DNA from: Microbacteriaceae bacterium
Lineage (GTDB): Bacteria > Actinomycetota > Actinomycetes > Actinomycetales > Microbacteriaceae
Length of the DNA stretch: 64,000 nt
Assembly: GCA_025463545.1 (NCBI GenBank)
Contig: JAODAR010000001.1
Coordinates: forward strand, 124,001-188,000
Direction of reading: 5' to 3'
This document shows, in pieces, positions 44,931-53,618 of this stretch. The notes beneath the pieces are model-generated. The model ran no database searches. It saw only the letters and a program-made list of their open reading frames with translations, and had not been told where the DNA came from. The translations under genes were made by a program, and so were the position numbers. How positions within the stretch are numbered: the stretch's first letter is position 1; each line of letters begins with the position of its first letter.

Positions 44931-46457
44931 CTACTTCGATCCCTCCGTGGTCAGTGCGCCGGGAGCGCCGGCAGGGCTCAGCGTGCCGGCGGTGGCCAGG
45001 CCGCTGTCAGCGCTCAGGGGCCCGTCCTGCATCAGGTCCCACGGGCTGGAGAGGGTACCGCGGATGGCGGTCGCCGCGGCAACCAGCGGTGACACCAGGT
45101 GGGTGCGCCCGCCCTTGCCTTGCCGGCCCTCGAAGTTCCGGTTGCTGGTGGAAGCGCAGCGCTCCCCCGGTGCGAGCTGGTCCGGGTTCATGCCCAGGCA
45201 CATCGAGCAGCCGGCGAACCGCCATTCTGCGCCGAAGTCGATGAAGATCTTGTCGAGGCCCTCAGCCTCGGCCTCGAGTCGCACGCGGGCGGAGCCCGGG
45301 ACGACGAGCATCCGCACATTCTCGGCCTTGGTCTTGCCCTTGATGATCTCAGCGGCGGCCCGAAGGTCTTCAACACGGCTGTTGGTGCAGGAACCGAGGA
45401 ACACTGTGTCGACGCGGATCCCCTTCATCGGGGTTCCGGCGGCGAGGTCCATGTATTCGAGCGCGCGTTCGGCGGCGGATCGCTCGTTGGGGTCGAGGAT
45501 GTCGGCCGGGTTCGGCACTGACTGGCTGAGTGAGACGCCCTGGCCCGGGTTGGTGCCCCAGGTTACGAACGGCTCCAGCTCGTCGGCGTCGAGAATGACC
45601 TCGGCGTCGAATGTTGCGCCGTCGTCGGAGGCGAGTGTCTCCCAGTAGGCGACCGCGTCGTCCCAGTCCCGGCCGGACGGGGCGTGTGCGCGGCCCTTGA
45701 GGTAGGCATAGGTGGTTTCGTCGGGGGCGACCATGCCCGCGCGGGCGCCCGCCTCGATCGACATGTTACAGATCGTCATCCGGCCCTCCATGGAGAGTGA
45801 GCGGATGGCGCTGCCCCGGTACTCGAGGACATAGCCCTGTCCCCCGCCGGTTCCGATTTTGGCGATCACCGCGAGGATGATGTCCTTGGCGGTGACACCC
45901 GGGCGGAGTTCGCCGTTGACCGTGATGGCCATGGTCTTGAACGGTTTCAGCGGCAGCGTCTGGGTGGCCATGACGTGCTCCACCTCGCTGGTGCCGATAC
46001 CGAATGCCATTGCGCCGAACGCGCCGTGGGTCGACGTGTGAGAGTCGCCGCAGACGACCGTGATCCCGGGCTGGGTCAGGCCCAGCTGCGGGCCGACCAC
46101 GTGCACAATGCCCTGCTCGATGTCGCCGAGCGAGTGCAGGCGGATTCCGAATTCGTCGCAGTTGCGGCGCAGGGTCTCGATCTGGGTGCGGCTGGTGAGG
46201 TCGGCGATCGGACGGTCGATGCCGAGCGTCGGGGTGTTGTGGTCTTCCGTGGCGATCGTCAGGTCGGGGCGGCGCACCGGGCGTCCGGCAAGCCGCAGCC
46301 CGTCGAAGGCCTGCGGGCTGGTGACCTCGTGCACGAGGTGCAGGTCGATATAGATCAGGTCCGGAGTGCCGTCTTCACCCTTGGCAACCAGGTGTTTGTC
46401 CCAGACCTTTTCGGCCAGTGTGCGTGGACGTGCGTCCACAATTGGTGCGTTCGTCAT
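44931..46457 (-). CDS. leuC: 3-isopropylmalate dehydratase large subunit
   Basis: This 508-aa aconitase-family protein carries the [4Fe-4S] cluster. Cluster ligands are in [18 protein letters not shown] and [31 protein letters not shown]. The N-terminal half has [47 protein letters not shown] and [22 protein letters not shown]. The C-terminal 40 or so residues are a Gly/Ala-rich extra tail. It is preceded by a possible leader peptide and hairpin, suggesting amino-acid-dependent control. Confidence 0.97.
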   Translation of the reverse strand: MTNAPIVDARPRTLAEKVWDKHLVAKGEDGTPDLIYIDLHLVHEVTSPQAFDGLRLAGRPVRRPDLTIATEDHNTPTLGIDRPIADLTSRTQIETLRRNCDEFGIRLHSLGDIEQGIVHVVGPQLGLTQPGITVVCGDSHTSTHGAFGAMAFGIGTSEVEHVMATQTLPLKPFKTMAITVNGELRPGVTAKDIILAVIAKIGTGGGQGYVLEYRGSAIRSLSMEGRMTICNMSIEAGARAGMVAPDETTYAYLKGRAHAPSGRDWDDAVAYWETLASDDGATFDAEVILDADELEPFVTWGTNPGQGVSLSQSVPNPADILDPNERSAAERALEYMDLAAGTPMKGIRVDTVFLGSCTNSRVEDLRAAAEIIKGKTKAENVRMLVVPGSARVRLEAEAEGLDKIFIDFGAEWRFAGCSMCLGMNPDQLAPGERCASTSNRNFEGRQGKGGRTHLVSPLVAAATAIRGTLSSPWDLMQDGPLSADSGLATAGTLSPAGAPGALTTEGSK

Positions 46458-46486
46458 GTTCGTGGGTCTTCCTCAAGAATGTTCGT

Positions 46487-46576
46487 TCAGCCGACGACAA
46501 ACTCCGCGACGAGGGAGGCCTTTAGAACGGGGCCTCGTCGCGGCAGAGAAGAAGAAGTCGACCGAGATGCACGCAT
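46487..46576 (-). CDS. Possible 29-aa leader peptide upstream of leuC
   Basis: An ATG at 46576 opens a 29-codon frame ending at TGA 46487-46489, 30 bases before the leuC start. The peptide begins MRASRSTSSSLPRRG and ends in VLKASLVAEFVVG, with three Leu and four Val clustered in its second half. A GAGGTG lies about 12 bases upstream, and TAGCCT, a possible -10, directly precedes the ATG region. The hairpin arms lie inside the frame. The link to leucine-sensing attenuation is inference. Confidence 0.45.
   Translation of the reverse strand: MRASRSTSSSLPRRGPVLKASLVAEFVVG
46504..46543 (-). promoter_or_regulatory. Hairpin in the leuC leader
   Basis: The arms CCGCGACGAGG (46504-46514) and CCTCGTCGCGG (46533-46543) are perfect 11-base complements around an 18-base loop. 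On the minus strand the 3' arm is followed by AGTTTGTCG, only a weak U tract. Its position inside the possible leader reading frame and upstream of leuC fits an attenuator or a translation-control hairpin. Confidence 0.55.
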
Positions 46577-46639
46577 TCAGGCTAACACCTCGAACTGAGG
46601 GGTACCGTCGGCGCGCGGCGGGGGTCCGCTGAGCCGCAC

Positions 46640-47482
46640 CTAGCCCGTGGGGTTGGCGCTTTCCGTCTCCTGCACCGGCTCCCCCAGCTGGGATTCGACG
46701 AAAACCACGCTCACGTTGTCCCGCCCACCGCGCTCGAGGGCCGCATCCACCAGCGCATCAGCGATGGAGTGGGTGTCCGAGCCGGATCCGGAGCCATCGT
46801 GTGTTGCGAGCAGCCGGGAGATGTCCGCCGTGGTGAGTTCCTTGGTCAATCCGTCGGAGCAGATCAGGAAGGCATGACGACCGGCCGCCGGCATCAGCCA
46901 TACGTCGGCGTCGACGAACTCGTCGGCGCCGATCGCCCGGGTGATCACGTTGCGCTCCGGGTGGTGCTCGGCGTCGAGTGCGGTGATCAGGCCGGCGTCG
47001 ACCATCTCCTGCACAGCGGAGTGGTCGACGCTCAACTGCACGAGGGTGCGGCCGTCCCAGGTATAAATGCGGGAATCGCCGATGTTGAAGGCCATCCAGT
47101 GAAAACCGATGTCCGCGCCGGCGTCAACGAAAGCCACACCGGCCAGGGTGGTGCCGGAGACCATCGTGCCGTAGTCGTCGGCCCCGCTGAGGTCGCGCAC
47201 CGCGTCATTTGACGAGTGGATTGCGTCGAGGATGCGCTCCGGCGTGGAAGGCGCGCCCTGTTCGATGTGTTCCGTGAAGACGCGGATCACGGTCTGGCTG
47301 GCCGCGTCGCCGCGCGCGTGGCCGCCCATGCCGTCGGCTACCAGGTACACCGGTGGCTGGGCCAGGATGCTGTCCTCGTTGACCTTTCGAACAGCCCCCA
47401 CATCACTCCGGGCGCTGAACGTGATCCGAACGGTCGATGCTGGCAGCTTGATTTCGCTCTCGCCGCTGACCGCCACGCGCAC
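46640..47482 (-). CDS. PP2C-family serine/threonine phosphatase
   Basis: This 280-aa protein dephosphorylates Ser/Thr phosphoproteins using a di-metal centre. PP2C motifs appear in order: VRKVNEDSILAQ, LVADGMGGHARGDAAS, FNIGDSRIYTWDG, FLICSDGLTKEL and GGRDNVSVVFVE. All metal-binding Asp residues are visible. There is no membrane segment, unlike PstP, so it looks cytoplasmic and soluble. No Ser/Thr kinase gene is in the window. It starts at GTG 47482 or 47476. Confidence 0.92.
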   Translation of the reverse strand: MRVAVSGESEIKLPASTVRITFSARSDVGAVRKVNEDSILAQPPVYLVADGMGGHARGDAASQTVIRVFTEHIEQGAPSTPERILDAIHSSNDAVRDLSGADDYGTMVSGTTLAGVAFVDAGADIGFHWMAFNIGDSRIYTWDGRTLVQLSVDHSAVQEMVDAGLITALDAEHHPERNVITRAIGADEFVDADVWLMPAAGRHAFLICSDGLTKELTTADISRLLATHDGSGSGSDTHSIADALVDAALERGGRDNVSVVFVESQLGEPVQETESANPTG

Positions 47483-47628
47483 CCCACTGAATGTCTCTGT
47501 ATCTGTCGCGGACCCCGCACCGGAGTCTCACCGCCCCACTTCCGGGGATCGGTCTCCCACCGTACCAATTGCCGGCCCGGTTTCCCCAGCTAGCGGCCCA
47601 ATCGATCGCCGCAAGCCAACCGAGCGGA

Positions 47629-48657
47629 TTATTCGCCGACCGGCTCAGGAATCTCCTCGGCCAGCGTGTGGCCGCGCTTGTGGGCGTCGCGGCTGGCCTT
47701 GATCAGGCTCGCCACGGTGGCGACCGCCATGGAGACGATGATCACGCCGAGCGAGGTCCAGGTGTCGATTTCCGGCGCCCACTCGATGCCCTTGCCCCCG
47801 TTGATGAAGAACACCTCGTTGGTGTGGAGCGCGTGCAACACCAGCTTGACGCCGATGAAGGCGAGGATGAACGCAATCCCGTACTTCAGGTATTCGAGCC
47901 GCTCAAGCAGGCCGCCGAGGAGGAAGTACAGCTGGCGAAGCCCCATCAGCGCGAAGATGTTGGCGGTGAAGACGATGAACGGACTCGTGGTGATGCCGAA
48001 GATCGCCGGGATGGAGTCGAGCGCGAAGATGAGGTCGGTTGTTCCGATCGCGATGAACACGATCAGCATCGGCGTGAACACCTTTTTGCCGTCGATGAGG
48101 GTACGGAGCTTCGACCCGTCGAAGGCGCTCGAGATTCGCATGTGCCGGCGGAGGTAGCGGATCACCACATTCTCAGCGTCGTCGTCCTCGGCCTCCTCTT
48201 TCGAGACTGCCTGGTGCACGGCGGTGTAGAGCAGGAATGCACCGAAGATATAGAAGATCCAGCTGAAGTTCTCGATCAGCTGCGCACCGAGCAGGATGAA
48301 GATCCCGCGCAGGACAAGGGCGATGATGATGCCCACCATCAGCACTTCCTGCTGGTACTTCCGCGGCACGGAGAACCTCGCCATGATGATGACGAACACG
48401 AACAGGTTGTCGATGCTCAGGCTGTATTCGGTGAGCCAGCCGGCGAGGAACTGACCGGCGTGCTCGCCATCGGCGAGCAGGAGCATGAGCAGTGCGAAAA
48501 TCAGGGCGAGGCTGACGTAGAACACCACCCAGAGGGCGGCTTCCTTGATCGAGGGAACGTGCGGCCGCTTGAAGACGATCAGCAGGTCGGCGAGGAGAAC
48601 GAGGGTCAGAACGACCAGGGATCCGATTTCAAAGCCGAGCGGGAGAGCGAGTTCCAT
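47629..48657 (-). CDS. TerC/Alx-family integral membrane protein, probable manganese exporter
   Basis: This 342-aa protein has about nine membrane segments. Family marks are EYSLSIDNLFVFVIIMARF with metal-binding acidic residues, GAFLLYTAVHQAV, and FIAIGTTDLIFALDSIPAIFGIT with a second Asp-rich site. TerC proteins are linked to Mn2+ efflux and metallation of exported enzymes. A putative Mn2+ riboswitch ends about 40 bases upstream, which supports that role. An AAAGG site precedes the ATG. Confidence 0.92.
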   Translation of the reverse strand: MELALPLGFEIGSLVVLTLVLLADLLIVFKRPHVPSIKEAALWVVFYVSLALIFALLMLLLADGEHAGQFLAGWLTEYSLSIDNLFVFVIIMARFSVPRKYQQEVLMVGIIIALVLRGIFILLGAQLIENFSWIFYIFGAFLLYTAVHQAVSKEEAEDDDAENVVIRYLRRHMRISSAFDGSKLRTLIDGKKVFTPMLIVFIAIGTTDLIFALDSIPAIFGITTSPFIVFTANIFALMGLRQLYFLLGGLLERLEYLKYGIAFILAFIGVKLVLHALHTNEVFFINGGKGIEWAPEIDTWTSLGVIIVSMAVATVASLIKASRDAHKRGHTLAEEIPEPVGE

Positions 48658-48697
48658 AGGAACCTTTCACTGTGAGGGGGCGCCGGCGGGCAGCGCT

Positions 48698-48824
48698 GAG
48701 CCTGAAAGTCTCTCCCGCATCGGCACACCGATGCCATCGCGCCGGGACCTGCGACGGCGCGGTCCGTATTGACGTACACGATGTAGGACCCGCTACGGGC
48801 CCAGAGGGATACTCCCCTTCACTG
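48698..48824 (-). promoter_or_regulatory. yybP-ykoY-type manganese riboswitch
   Basis: Reading the minus strand, the 5' end has GTGAAGGGGAGTA, then CGTCAATACGG, two internal hairpins, and a closing GAGACTTTCAG that pairs back to the 5' strand. These conserved blocks and their order match the yybP-ykoY (Mn2+-sensing) class as I know it. It directly precedes a TerC gene, its usual partner. No covariance model was run, so the exact ends are approximate. Confidence 0.8.
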
Positions 48825-48979
48825 CTCACACTCTACCCGAATCCTGCCTTCTGCCCGCATACCGAAAACCGGATGAACCAGGCGCTGGTCGGCGAGAACC
48901 GGGCCAATCGCATCGTCTCGGACGGGGTATCCGGTTCTCGCGCTGCGGCACGGGTCGCGGCTTCCGCCTTCACGACGCG

Positions 48980-49013
48980 CGAAAAAGCCCTCCCGCGCAG
49001 TGCGGGAGGGCTT
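48980..49013 (-). terminator. Intrinsic terminator after tRNA-Glu
   Basis: A 12-base stem, AAGCCCTCCCGC (48985-48996) with GCGGGAGGGCTT (49002-49013), is followed on the minus strand by TTTTTC. This is a textbook rho-independent terminator 8 bases after the tRNA 3' end. Confidence 0.9.
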
Positions 49014-49021
49014 CGCAGTTG

Positions 49022-49094
49022 TGACCCCAGCGGGATTCGAACCCGCGTTACCGCCGTGAGAGGGCGATGTCCTAGGCCGCTAAACGATGGGGCC
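49022..49094 (-). tRNA. tRNA-Glu (anticodon CUC)
   Basis: The 73-nt gene folds as a standard cloverleaf: acceptor GGCCCCA/TGGGGTC with one G-U pair, D arm TTTAGCGGCCTAGGACA, anticodon stem CGCC/GGCG with loop C-U-CUC-A-C, and T arm GCGGGTTCGAATCCCGC. The discriminator base is A; CCA is not encoded. It reads GAG codons, the dominant Glu codon here. A terminator follows. Confidence 0.97.
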
Positions 49095-49111
49095 GTTTTT
49101 GCAACTTATCG

Positions 49112-49141
49112 AGTATGCCACACGCGAGACGGAGCATCCAA
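49112..49141 (-). promoter_or_regulatory. Probable promoter of tRNA-Glu
   Basis: On the minus strand TTGGAT (49136-49141) and CATACT (49112-49117) are spaced by 18 bases and lie 18-47 bases upstream of the mature tRNA 5' end. Both hexamers are near consensus for the housekeeping sigma factor. Confidence 0.5.
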
Positions 49142-49163
49142 ACCGAGCCGCCCAACCGGCGTT

Positions 49164-50063
49164 TCACGCATGGACAAGGAGCGCTCCGGGCACGACTTCA
49201 ATGTCAATCGGGAGCGGGCCGATCCGCTCGCCGTCCGCATACGCGACCGCGTCATCCGCTTCAATCCGGACCGTTCGGCACCGGCTGAGTTCCACCTGGC
49301 GCAGAGTCGTATGCGTTCCAGAGAATACCTTCGGAAACACCCGCAGGAGGCCCAGGCGCGACAGCGGCGAAACGATGAAGAGGTCGAGTAGTCCGTCATC
49401 CAGAACCGCGCCGGGGGCGATCATCATTCCGCCGCCCAGCGACACGTTGTTTGCGATCGAGACCAGCATGGCGCGGACTTCCCGTTCGACGCCGTCGACC
49501 GTGATGCGATAGCTGATCGGTCGGAACGTCGCCAGTTCGCGAAGGATGGCGAGCGTGTAGCGGCTCTTGCCCCGCGGCCACGCCATGTGGTTCGCCCGTT
49601 CGTTGACGACGGCGTCAAAACCCGCGGACAGCACGCCGGCGTACCAGGTGGTGAGCTTCCCGTGCCGCACGCGCGCGGCGTCGATTGCCCGCGGCGGGCG
49701 GGTGATCGCCTTGAGAAGGTGCGCGATCGACGCTTCGGTGCTTTCGATCGGGATCTTGAGGCCTCGCGCCATGTCGTTGCCCGTGCCGCACGGCACGATG
49801 GCCATCGGAAGCCCGGTGCCGGCGACGACATTCGTCCCCAGGCTGATCATCCCGTCGCCGCCCACCACGACCAGCAGGTCGATGCCCGCCGCGACTTCCG
49901 CCTCGACCTCGCGCCGCAGGAGTTCGATGTTGGGTTCACTGAGCGTCGACACGGCGTGGCCTTCCGCCAGCAGGGCAGCAGCAACCCGGGGGCCGACGTC
50001 GCGTCTGCCGCCGAACGACGCGAACGGATTAATAGCAACGGTAATACGGAGGGAGGCGGTCAC
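49164..50063 (-). CDS. Diacylglycerol/lipid kinase family protein (YegS/DagK-like)
   Basis: GTG 50063 (VTASLRITVAINPFASFGG) gives 299 aa; a longer open frame upstream is antisense to the neighbour and not conserved-looking. The catalytic domain has NPFASFGG, LLVVVGGDGMISLGTNVV and VPCGTGNDMARGL, the ATP/lipid-kinase signature, and a C-terminal beta domain with AYADGERIGPLPIDIEVVPGALLV. It probably phosphorylates diacylglycerol or a related lipid; specificity is unknown. It is divergent from the UlaG-like gene. Confidence 0.9.
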   Translation of the reverse strand: MTASLRITVAINPFASFGGRRDVGPRVAAALLAEGHAVSTLSEPNIELLRREVEAEVAAGIDLLVVVGGDGMISLGTNVVAGTGLPMAIVPCGTGNDMARGLKIPIESTEASIAHLLKAITRPPRAIDAARVRHGKLTTWYAGVLSAGFDAVVNERANHMAWPRGKSRYTLAILRELATFRPISYRITVDGVEREVRAMLVSIANNVSLGGGMMIAPGAVLDDGLLDLFIVSPLSRLGLLRVFPKVFSGTHTTLRQVELSRCRTVRIEADDAVAYADGERIGPLPIDIEVVPGALLVHA

Positions 50064-50147
50064 TCTGCCGAGTATGCCGGATGCCGGCGACCTGCCCGGA
50101 CAGTCACGATGTTGCATCGCGTATCGATTGGGTATTAGCTCGGGGTC

Positions 50148-50786
50148 ATGAAGCTCACCAAGATGGAACATTCCGCACTGCTCGTCGAACTCGGCGGGCA
50201 GAAGCTCTTTGTCGACCCGGGGTCGTTCACGACCGCATTGACCGAGACCGCCGGTACCGTCGCCGTCGTGATCACCCACGAGCACGCGGACCACTGGACG
50301 CCTGAGCAGTTGGACCGGATCCTGGCGATGAGCCCGGATGCCGTGATCTACGGGCCCGCGGGCGTGGCGGCGGCAGCAGCCGACTACGACATCACGGTGG
50401 TGAACGCCGGCGACACCGTCGAAGCCGGCCCGTTCACGCTGCGCTTCTTCGGCGGCACCCACGCCGTCATCCACCCGTCGATTCCTGTGGTTGACAACAT
50501 CGGCGTGCTGATCAACAACGAGCTGTATTACGCCGGCGATTCCTTCGTCGTGCCAGAGGGCGTCGAGGTCGGCACCCTGGCGGTGCCGGCCGGTGCGCCG
50601 TGGCTGAAGATCAGCGAGGTCATCGACTATATTCTCGCGGTGAAGCCCAAGCGGAGCTTCCCGGTGCACGAGATGCTGCTCTCCCGCGCCGGCAAGGACA
50701 TGTCCAACGGGCGAATCAAGACGGCGACCGAGCAGAACGGCGGCGAGTTCTTCGCGATCGAGCCGCACGAGTCATTGGACCTGTAA
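50148..50786 (+). CDS. UlaG-like metallo-beta-lactamase-fold hydrolase
   Basis: This 212-aa protein has the metal-binding HEHADH (His44, His46, Asp48, His49), GGTHAVIHP, YAGDSFVVP and FPVHEM, all expected of the fold. It lacks the long insertions of RNases or glyoxalases and resembles the L-ascorbate-6-phosphate lactonase-like group. The substrate is unknown. ATG 50148 directly precedes the conserved start. It is divergent from the lipid kinase gene. Confidence 0.85.
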   Translation: MKLTKMEHSALLVELGGQKLFVDPGSFTTALTETAGTVAVVITHEHADHWTPEQLDRILAMSPDAVIYGPAGVAAAAADYDITVVNAGDTVEAGPFTLRFFGGTHAVIHPSIPVVDNIGVLINNELYYAGDSFVVPEGVEVGTLAVPAGAPWLKISEVIDYILAVKPKRSFPVHEMLLSRAGKDMSNGRIKTATEQNGGEFFAIEPHESLDL

Positions 50787-50862
50787 CGCTCAGACCCACC
50801 TGTTTCGCAGCCCGCGACATCAGAGCGCGACCGGCGTAGGATCTGCGTCATGGAGGTGGTGG

Positions 50863-51057
50863 ATGATGCAGGCAAACGTCGGTGAGCGGATTCTCATCCG
50901 CGGCAAGACTGTCGAATCCCCCGATCGGCACGGTGAGATTCTCGAGGTGCGGGGGGCCGACGGTCAACCGCCGTACTTCGTGCGCTTCGATGACGGCCAC
51001 GAAGCGCTGGTGTACCCCGGCAGGGACTGCGTGGTTGAGCACGCGCAGGCCGGCTGA
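50863..51057 (+). CDS. DUF1918 domain protein
   Basis: This 64-aa protein begins MMQANVGERILIRGKTVESPDRHGEI and has YFVRFDDGHEALVYPG, matching the small SH3-like DUF1918 family widespread in actinobacteria. It probably binds a ligand or partner; function is unknown. A GGAGGTGGTGG stretch precedes the start. It is the last clearly native gene before the foreign-looking island. Confidence 0.85.
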   Translation: MMQANVGERILIRGKTVESPDRHGEILEVRGADGQPPYFVRFDDGHEALVYPGRDCVVEHAQAG

Positions 51058-51187
51058 ACTCCAAGCGTTGCCGAATCGAGCCTCCGCCAGCAACTCCCGC
51101 GGGGCGTCGACGACCAGGTGTTCCCTGTGGCGGGCCGTTTTGATGCCGGTTCCCGCGTTGTCAATTCCGAGTGCCCCACTCCGCCGC

Positions 51188-51219
51188 ATCGGCGGTACAG
51201 GCTATCGGCGGTACAGGCT
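51188..51219. repeat. 16-bp direct duplication at the island edge
   Basis: ATCGGCGGTACAGGCT occurs twice head to tail (51188-51203 and 51204-51219). The second copy ends on the stop codon of the 797-aa gene, the last gene of the foreign island. It could be an integration scar, a target-site duplication remnant or a chance slippage product. I saw no matching copy at the other end. Confidence 0.9.
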
Positions 51220-53611
51220 AAGTAGTCCGCTTGTCATCCCGGTCTTTGTCGTCATCCAGAATATCGTCGATGATTTTCGGCACCTTTTCGCCCGGCGGTA
51301 GATCGACGTTGAAATTGTCAAGTCCGACATCGAAACGCACGCGTTCTTCCAGCTTGTGAGCGTCGCCTATCAGTTTCTTGCCATCGACGAGGTTCCCGGC
51401 ACAGTCAAGCAATTCGATGTGGATCTTCTTCTCCTTTTGTGCGGCGGCCAGGTCGCCAATCTCCAAGAGCCGGTACATCCGGCGAAAGTCCGCGGCGGAA
51501 AGCACCTTCGGGTCGCCGTGCTTCACTCTGGAGAACAGTTTGACCAGGCGCAGCCCGTCCAGTTCCTTGCGGTAGGGCGGGGCCTTGTCCTTCTTCTTGG
51601 GGTTCGCTTCCAGCTTTTCAATCAGCCGCTCGACGCGGCGGTGCGTGCGCTCGAGGGTTTTCAGCGGGCCTGCCCCGGCGTTTGCCAGCGACATGCTTTG
51701 ATCATGCGAGGCCTGGCTGTTTTCCCTTTGCTTCTGCGGATCAGGGATGCGTTCCGCCCGCGAATAGGCGATAGCGGCGCGCATATTGAGCATGCGGTTC
51801 CGATAGCGGGTCTCGTCCAGCCGGCAGATGATTTCGGGGACGGCCGCCGAAAAGCCGGGATGGGCTGCCACGAAATATTCGTCGCCGCCCACCATGATCA
51901 AAACGCTCTTGCCGAAGTCGGGCATCTGCCAGACGACATCGCGCATGTCTTTGCCGAATGCCTGCAGCGCTTCTTTTTCGATTTTCTCCATCATCGGCCG
52001 GTGATGAACGCCGATCTGTTTGTGGTACTCCCGAAAGATTGCGACGATTTTTTCATACGTGAACCGTTTCTGATCGACGATAGGGCCGGTCGAGCGCAGT
52101 GTCTCGTCCAGCAGCTCGATATTCTCGAGGGCACGGTGGCTGATCAGCTCATTGGAATTTTCGTACCAAAGCATCAAATCGACGCCGAGGTCGCGGATGT
52201 CGAAGGAGAAAAAGATCCAATCGGTGGCGTCGGCGGCAGAGGCGTAGAACTGGAACTCCGAGCCGTTTCCCGCCACAGCTATCTGTACGTTGCGGTGATC
52301 GTGGGTCAGCAGCCGCTCCAACACCGGCCAATATGATGTATCGACCAGCGGGCCGACGCTCAGCCAGTTGAAGACCCGCAGGGCGTCTTCGTGATAGGCA
52401 ACCAGCGTATTGCGCATCTCGTCCAGCTGGAATTCCTTGACGAAATCGAGCATGTTCAGGACCACGAGCCAGAACTCGAGCAGCGCCTTCTGCGCCGTAG
52501 CGGTGTATTTGACACCTTCAGCGAGTTGGGGACGCCGAAGCAGTTTCTTGCGTACGTCGCGGATCACGTCCGGGTTCCCGAACAGTCGCAGCTTGTACTG
52601 AATGAAAGCCACCGTCCAGACGGTATCGACGAAAATGTGGTTGTAGTCGTAGCGCCGGTCCTTGTTGTACGGCGTGAAGACAAACTCCCTGAGCCTGACC
52701 GCCTGCCTGGAGGCGAGGATAAAGCGCGTCCAGACGAATTCCTTGCCCCGCGAATCATCTTTGGGCGGGTCAGGCTTCTCCACGGCAAACTGGTTGACGA
52801 TCTTCGGCAGCGTCTCACCTTTGGCGGCGAACCGGGCCACGCCGCCTGCCTTGAGCGACTCCGTCAGCAGCAGGAAGACGGTTTCGATCGCCGTGTTATG
52901 AAACTGCCTGCCGGCCAGGCCAAAGTAGATGTCGAATTGGTAATTCTTTTTTTTCAACGCCTTTTGCAGGTCCTTGATCGCCTGGAGCCGCTTGTCCCTT
53001 TCTTGTGTATCCTCGAGCTTCCGCGCCTCTTTCGCAGCCTCCGGCAAGATATCGACGAGCAGTATCTCTTTGAGCCGGTCGTTGAGTAACTTCAGGCGGG
53101 CGATGAAGTGCTCCCGCTTGCACTCCAGGGTCAGGACGTAGGCGACCTTGTAGTTTTGACCGGCCAGGAAGAACTTGTCACCGTTGACGTTGAAAAGTTT
53201 TTCGATTTCTGCCCGACGCAGCTCGATGTATTTGGAGGACAAAGTGTAGCCAATCACTTTATCGTTGAGGTCTTTGATCCCGGTGTTATCCCGCGCTTCG
53301 CCGGGGAACGAAATACTGTACAGTTTCAACTCTTTAGCGGGATTCGTGTGGTGCTGCAGCGTGGAGTGGAAGTCGACCACGCGGCTGTAAAGGACGATGG
53401 TGGGAAGCTGGTCCTTCAATGCGTCTAACAGCGCCTTAACCCCGTCCTGGTCCGGGGCTCGCTTCGTGAGCAGGTCGCGGATGTAGTCGGAATGTTTCCA
53501 GACCGGTGAAGGCGCCTCGCCGTCGCTGTTGTAGAAGGGATTCGCCTTCCGGCCCTCGAGGGTCAGCTGGCTGTCGGCGCTGTGCCCTTGGGAATCCTCC
53601 GGCCCCGCCAT
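51218..53611 (-). CDS. Large protein of unknown function (797 aa), island protein 2
   Basis: I do not recognise a family. The protein is soluble-looking, highly charged and rich in Lys, Asp, Phe and Tyr, without signal peptide or membrane segments. The middle (about 270-560) has aromatic-rich blocks such as FVWTRFILASRQAVRLREFVF and ATDWIFFSFDIRDLGVDLML; about 640-690 is a basic coiled-coil-like stretch (RTHRRVERLIEKLEANPKKK). It ends in an acidic/basic run DDILDDDKDRDD. ATG 53611 follows a GAGGA site and begins 7 bases after the 1055-aa gene stop, so the two are one operon. Codon use is more AT-rich than the host. Confidence 0.85.
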   Translation of the reverse strand: MAGPEDSQGHSADSQLTLEGRKANPFYNSDGEAPSPVWKHSDYIRDLLTKRAPDQDGVKALLDALKDQLPTIVLYSRVVDFHSTLQHHTNPAKELKLYSISFPGEARDNTGIKDLNDKVIGYTLSSKYIELRRAEIEKLFNVNGDKFFLAGQNYKVAYVLTLECKREHFIARLKLLNDRLKEILLVDILPEAAKEARKLEDTQERDKRLQAIKDLQKALKKKNYQFDIYFGLAGRQFHNTAIETVFLLLTESLKAGGVARFAAKGETLPKIVNQFAVEKPDPPKDDSRGKEFVWTRFILASRQAVRLREFVFTPYNKDRRYDYNHIFVDTVWTVAFIQYKLRLFGNPDVIRDVRKKLLRRPQLAEGVKYTATAQKALLEFWLVVLNMLDFVKEFQLDEMRNTLVAYHEDALRVFNWLSVGPLVDTSYWPVLERLLTHDHRNVQIAVAGNGSEFQFYASAADATDWIFFSFDIRDLGVDLMLWYENSNELISHRALENIELLDETLRSTGPIVDQKRFTYEKIVAIFREYHKQIGVHHRPMMEKIEKEALQAFGKDMRDVVWQMPDFGKSVLIMVGGDEYFVAAHPGFSAAVPEIICRLDETRYRNRMLNMRAAIAYSRAERIPDPQKQRENSQASHDQSMSLANAGAGPLKTLERTHRRVERLIEKLEANPKKKDKAPPYRKELDGLRLVKLFSRVKHGDPKVLSAADFRRMYRLLEIGDLAAAQKEKKIHIELLDCAGNLVDGKKLIGDAHKLEERVRFDVGLDNFNVDLPPGEKVPKIIDDILDDDKDRDDKRTT

Positions 53612-53618
53612 CTATTCC

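Noticed and set aside
46560..46600. Leaderless promoter for the leuC leader peptide
   Set aside because: TAGCCT is too close to the ATG for a normal start at the A; kept only as a possible -10.
47491..48675. Acidic, His-rich plus-strand frame opposite TerC
   Set aside because: TerC has membrane segments, metal motifs and an upstream riboswitch; the plus frame is its complement.
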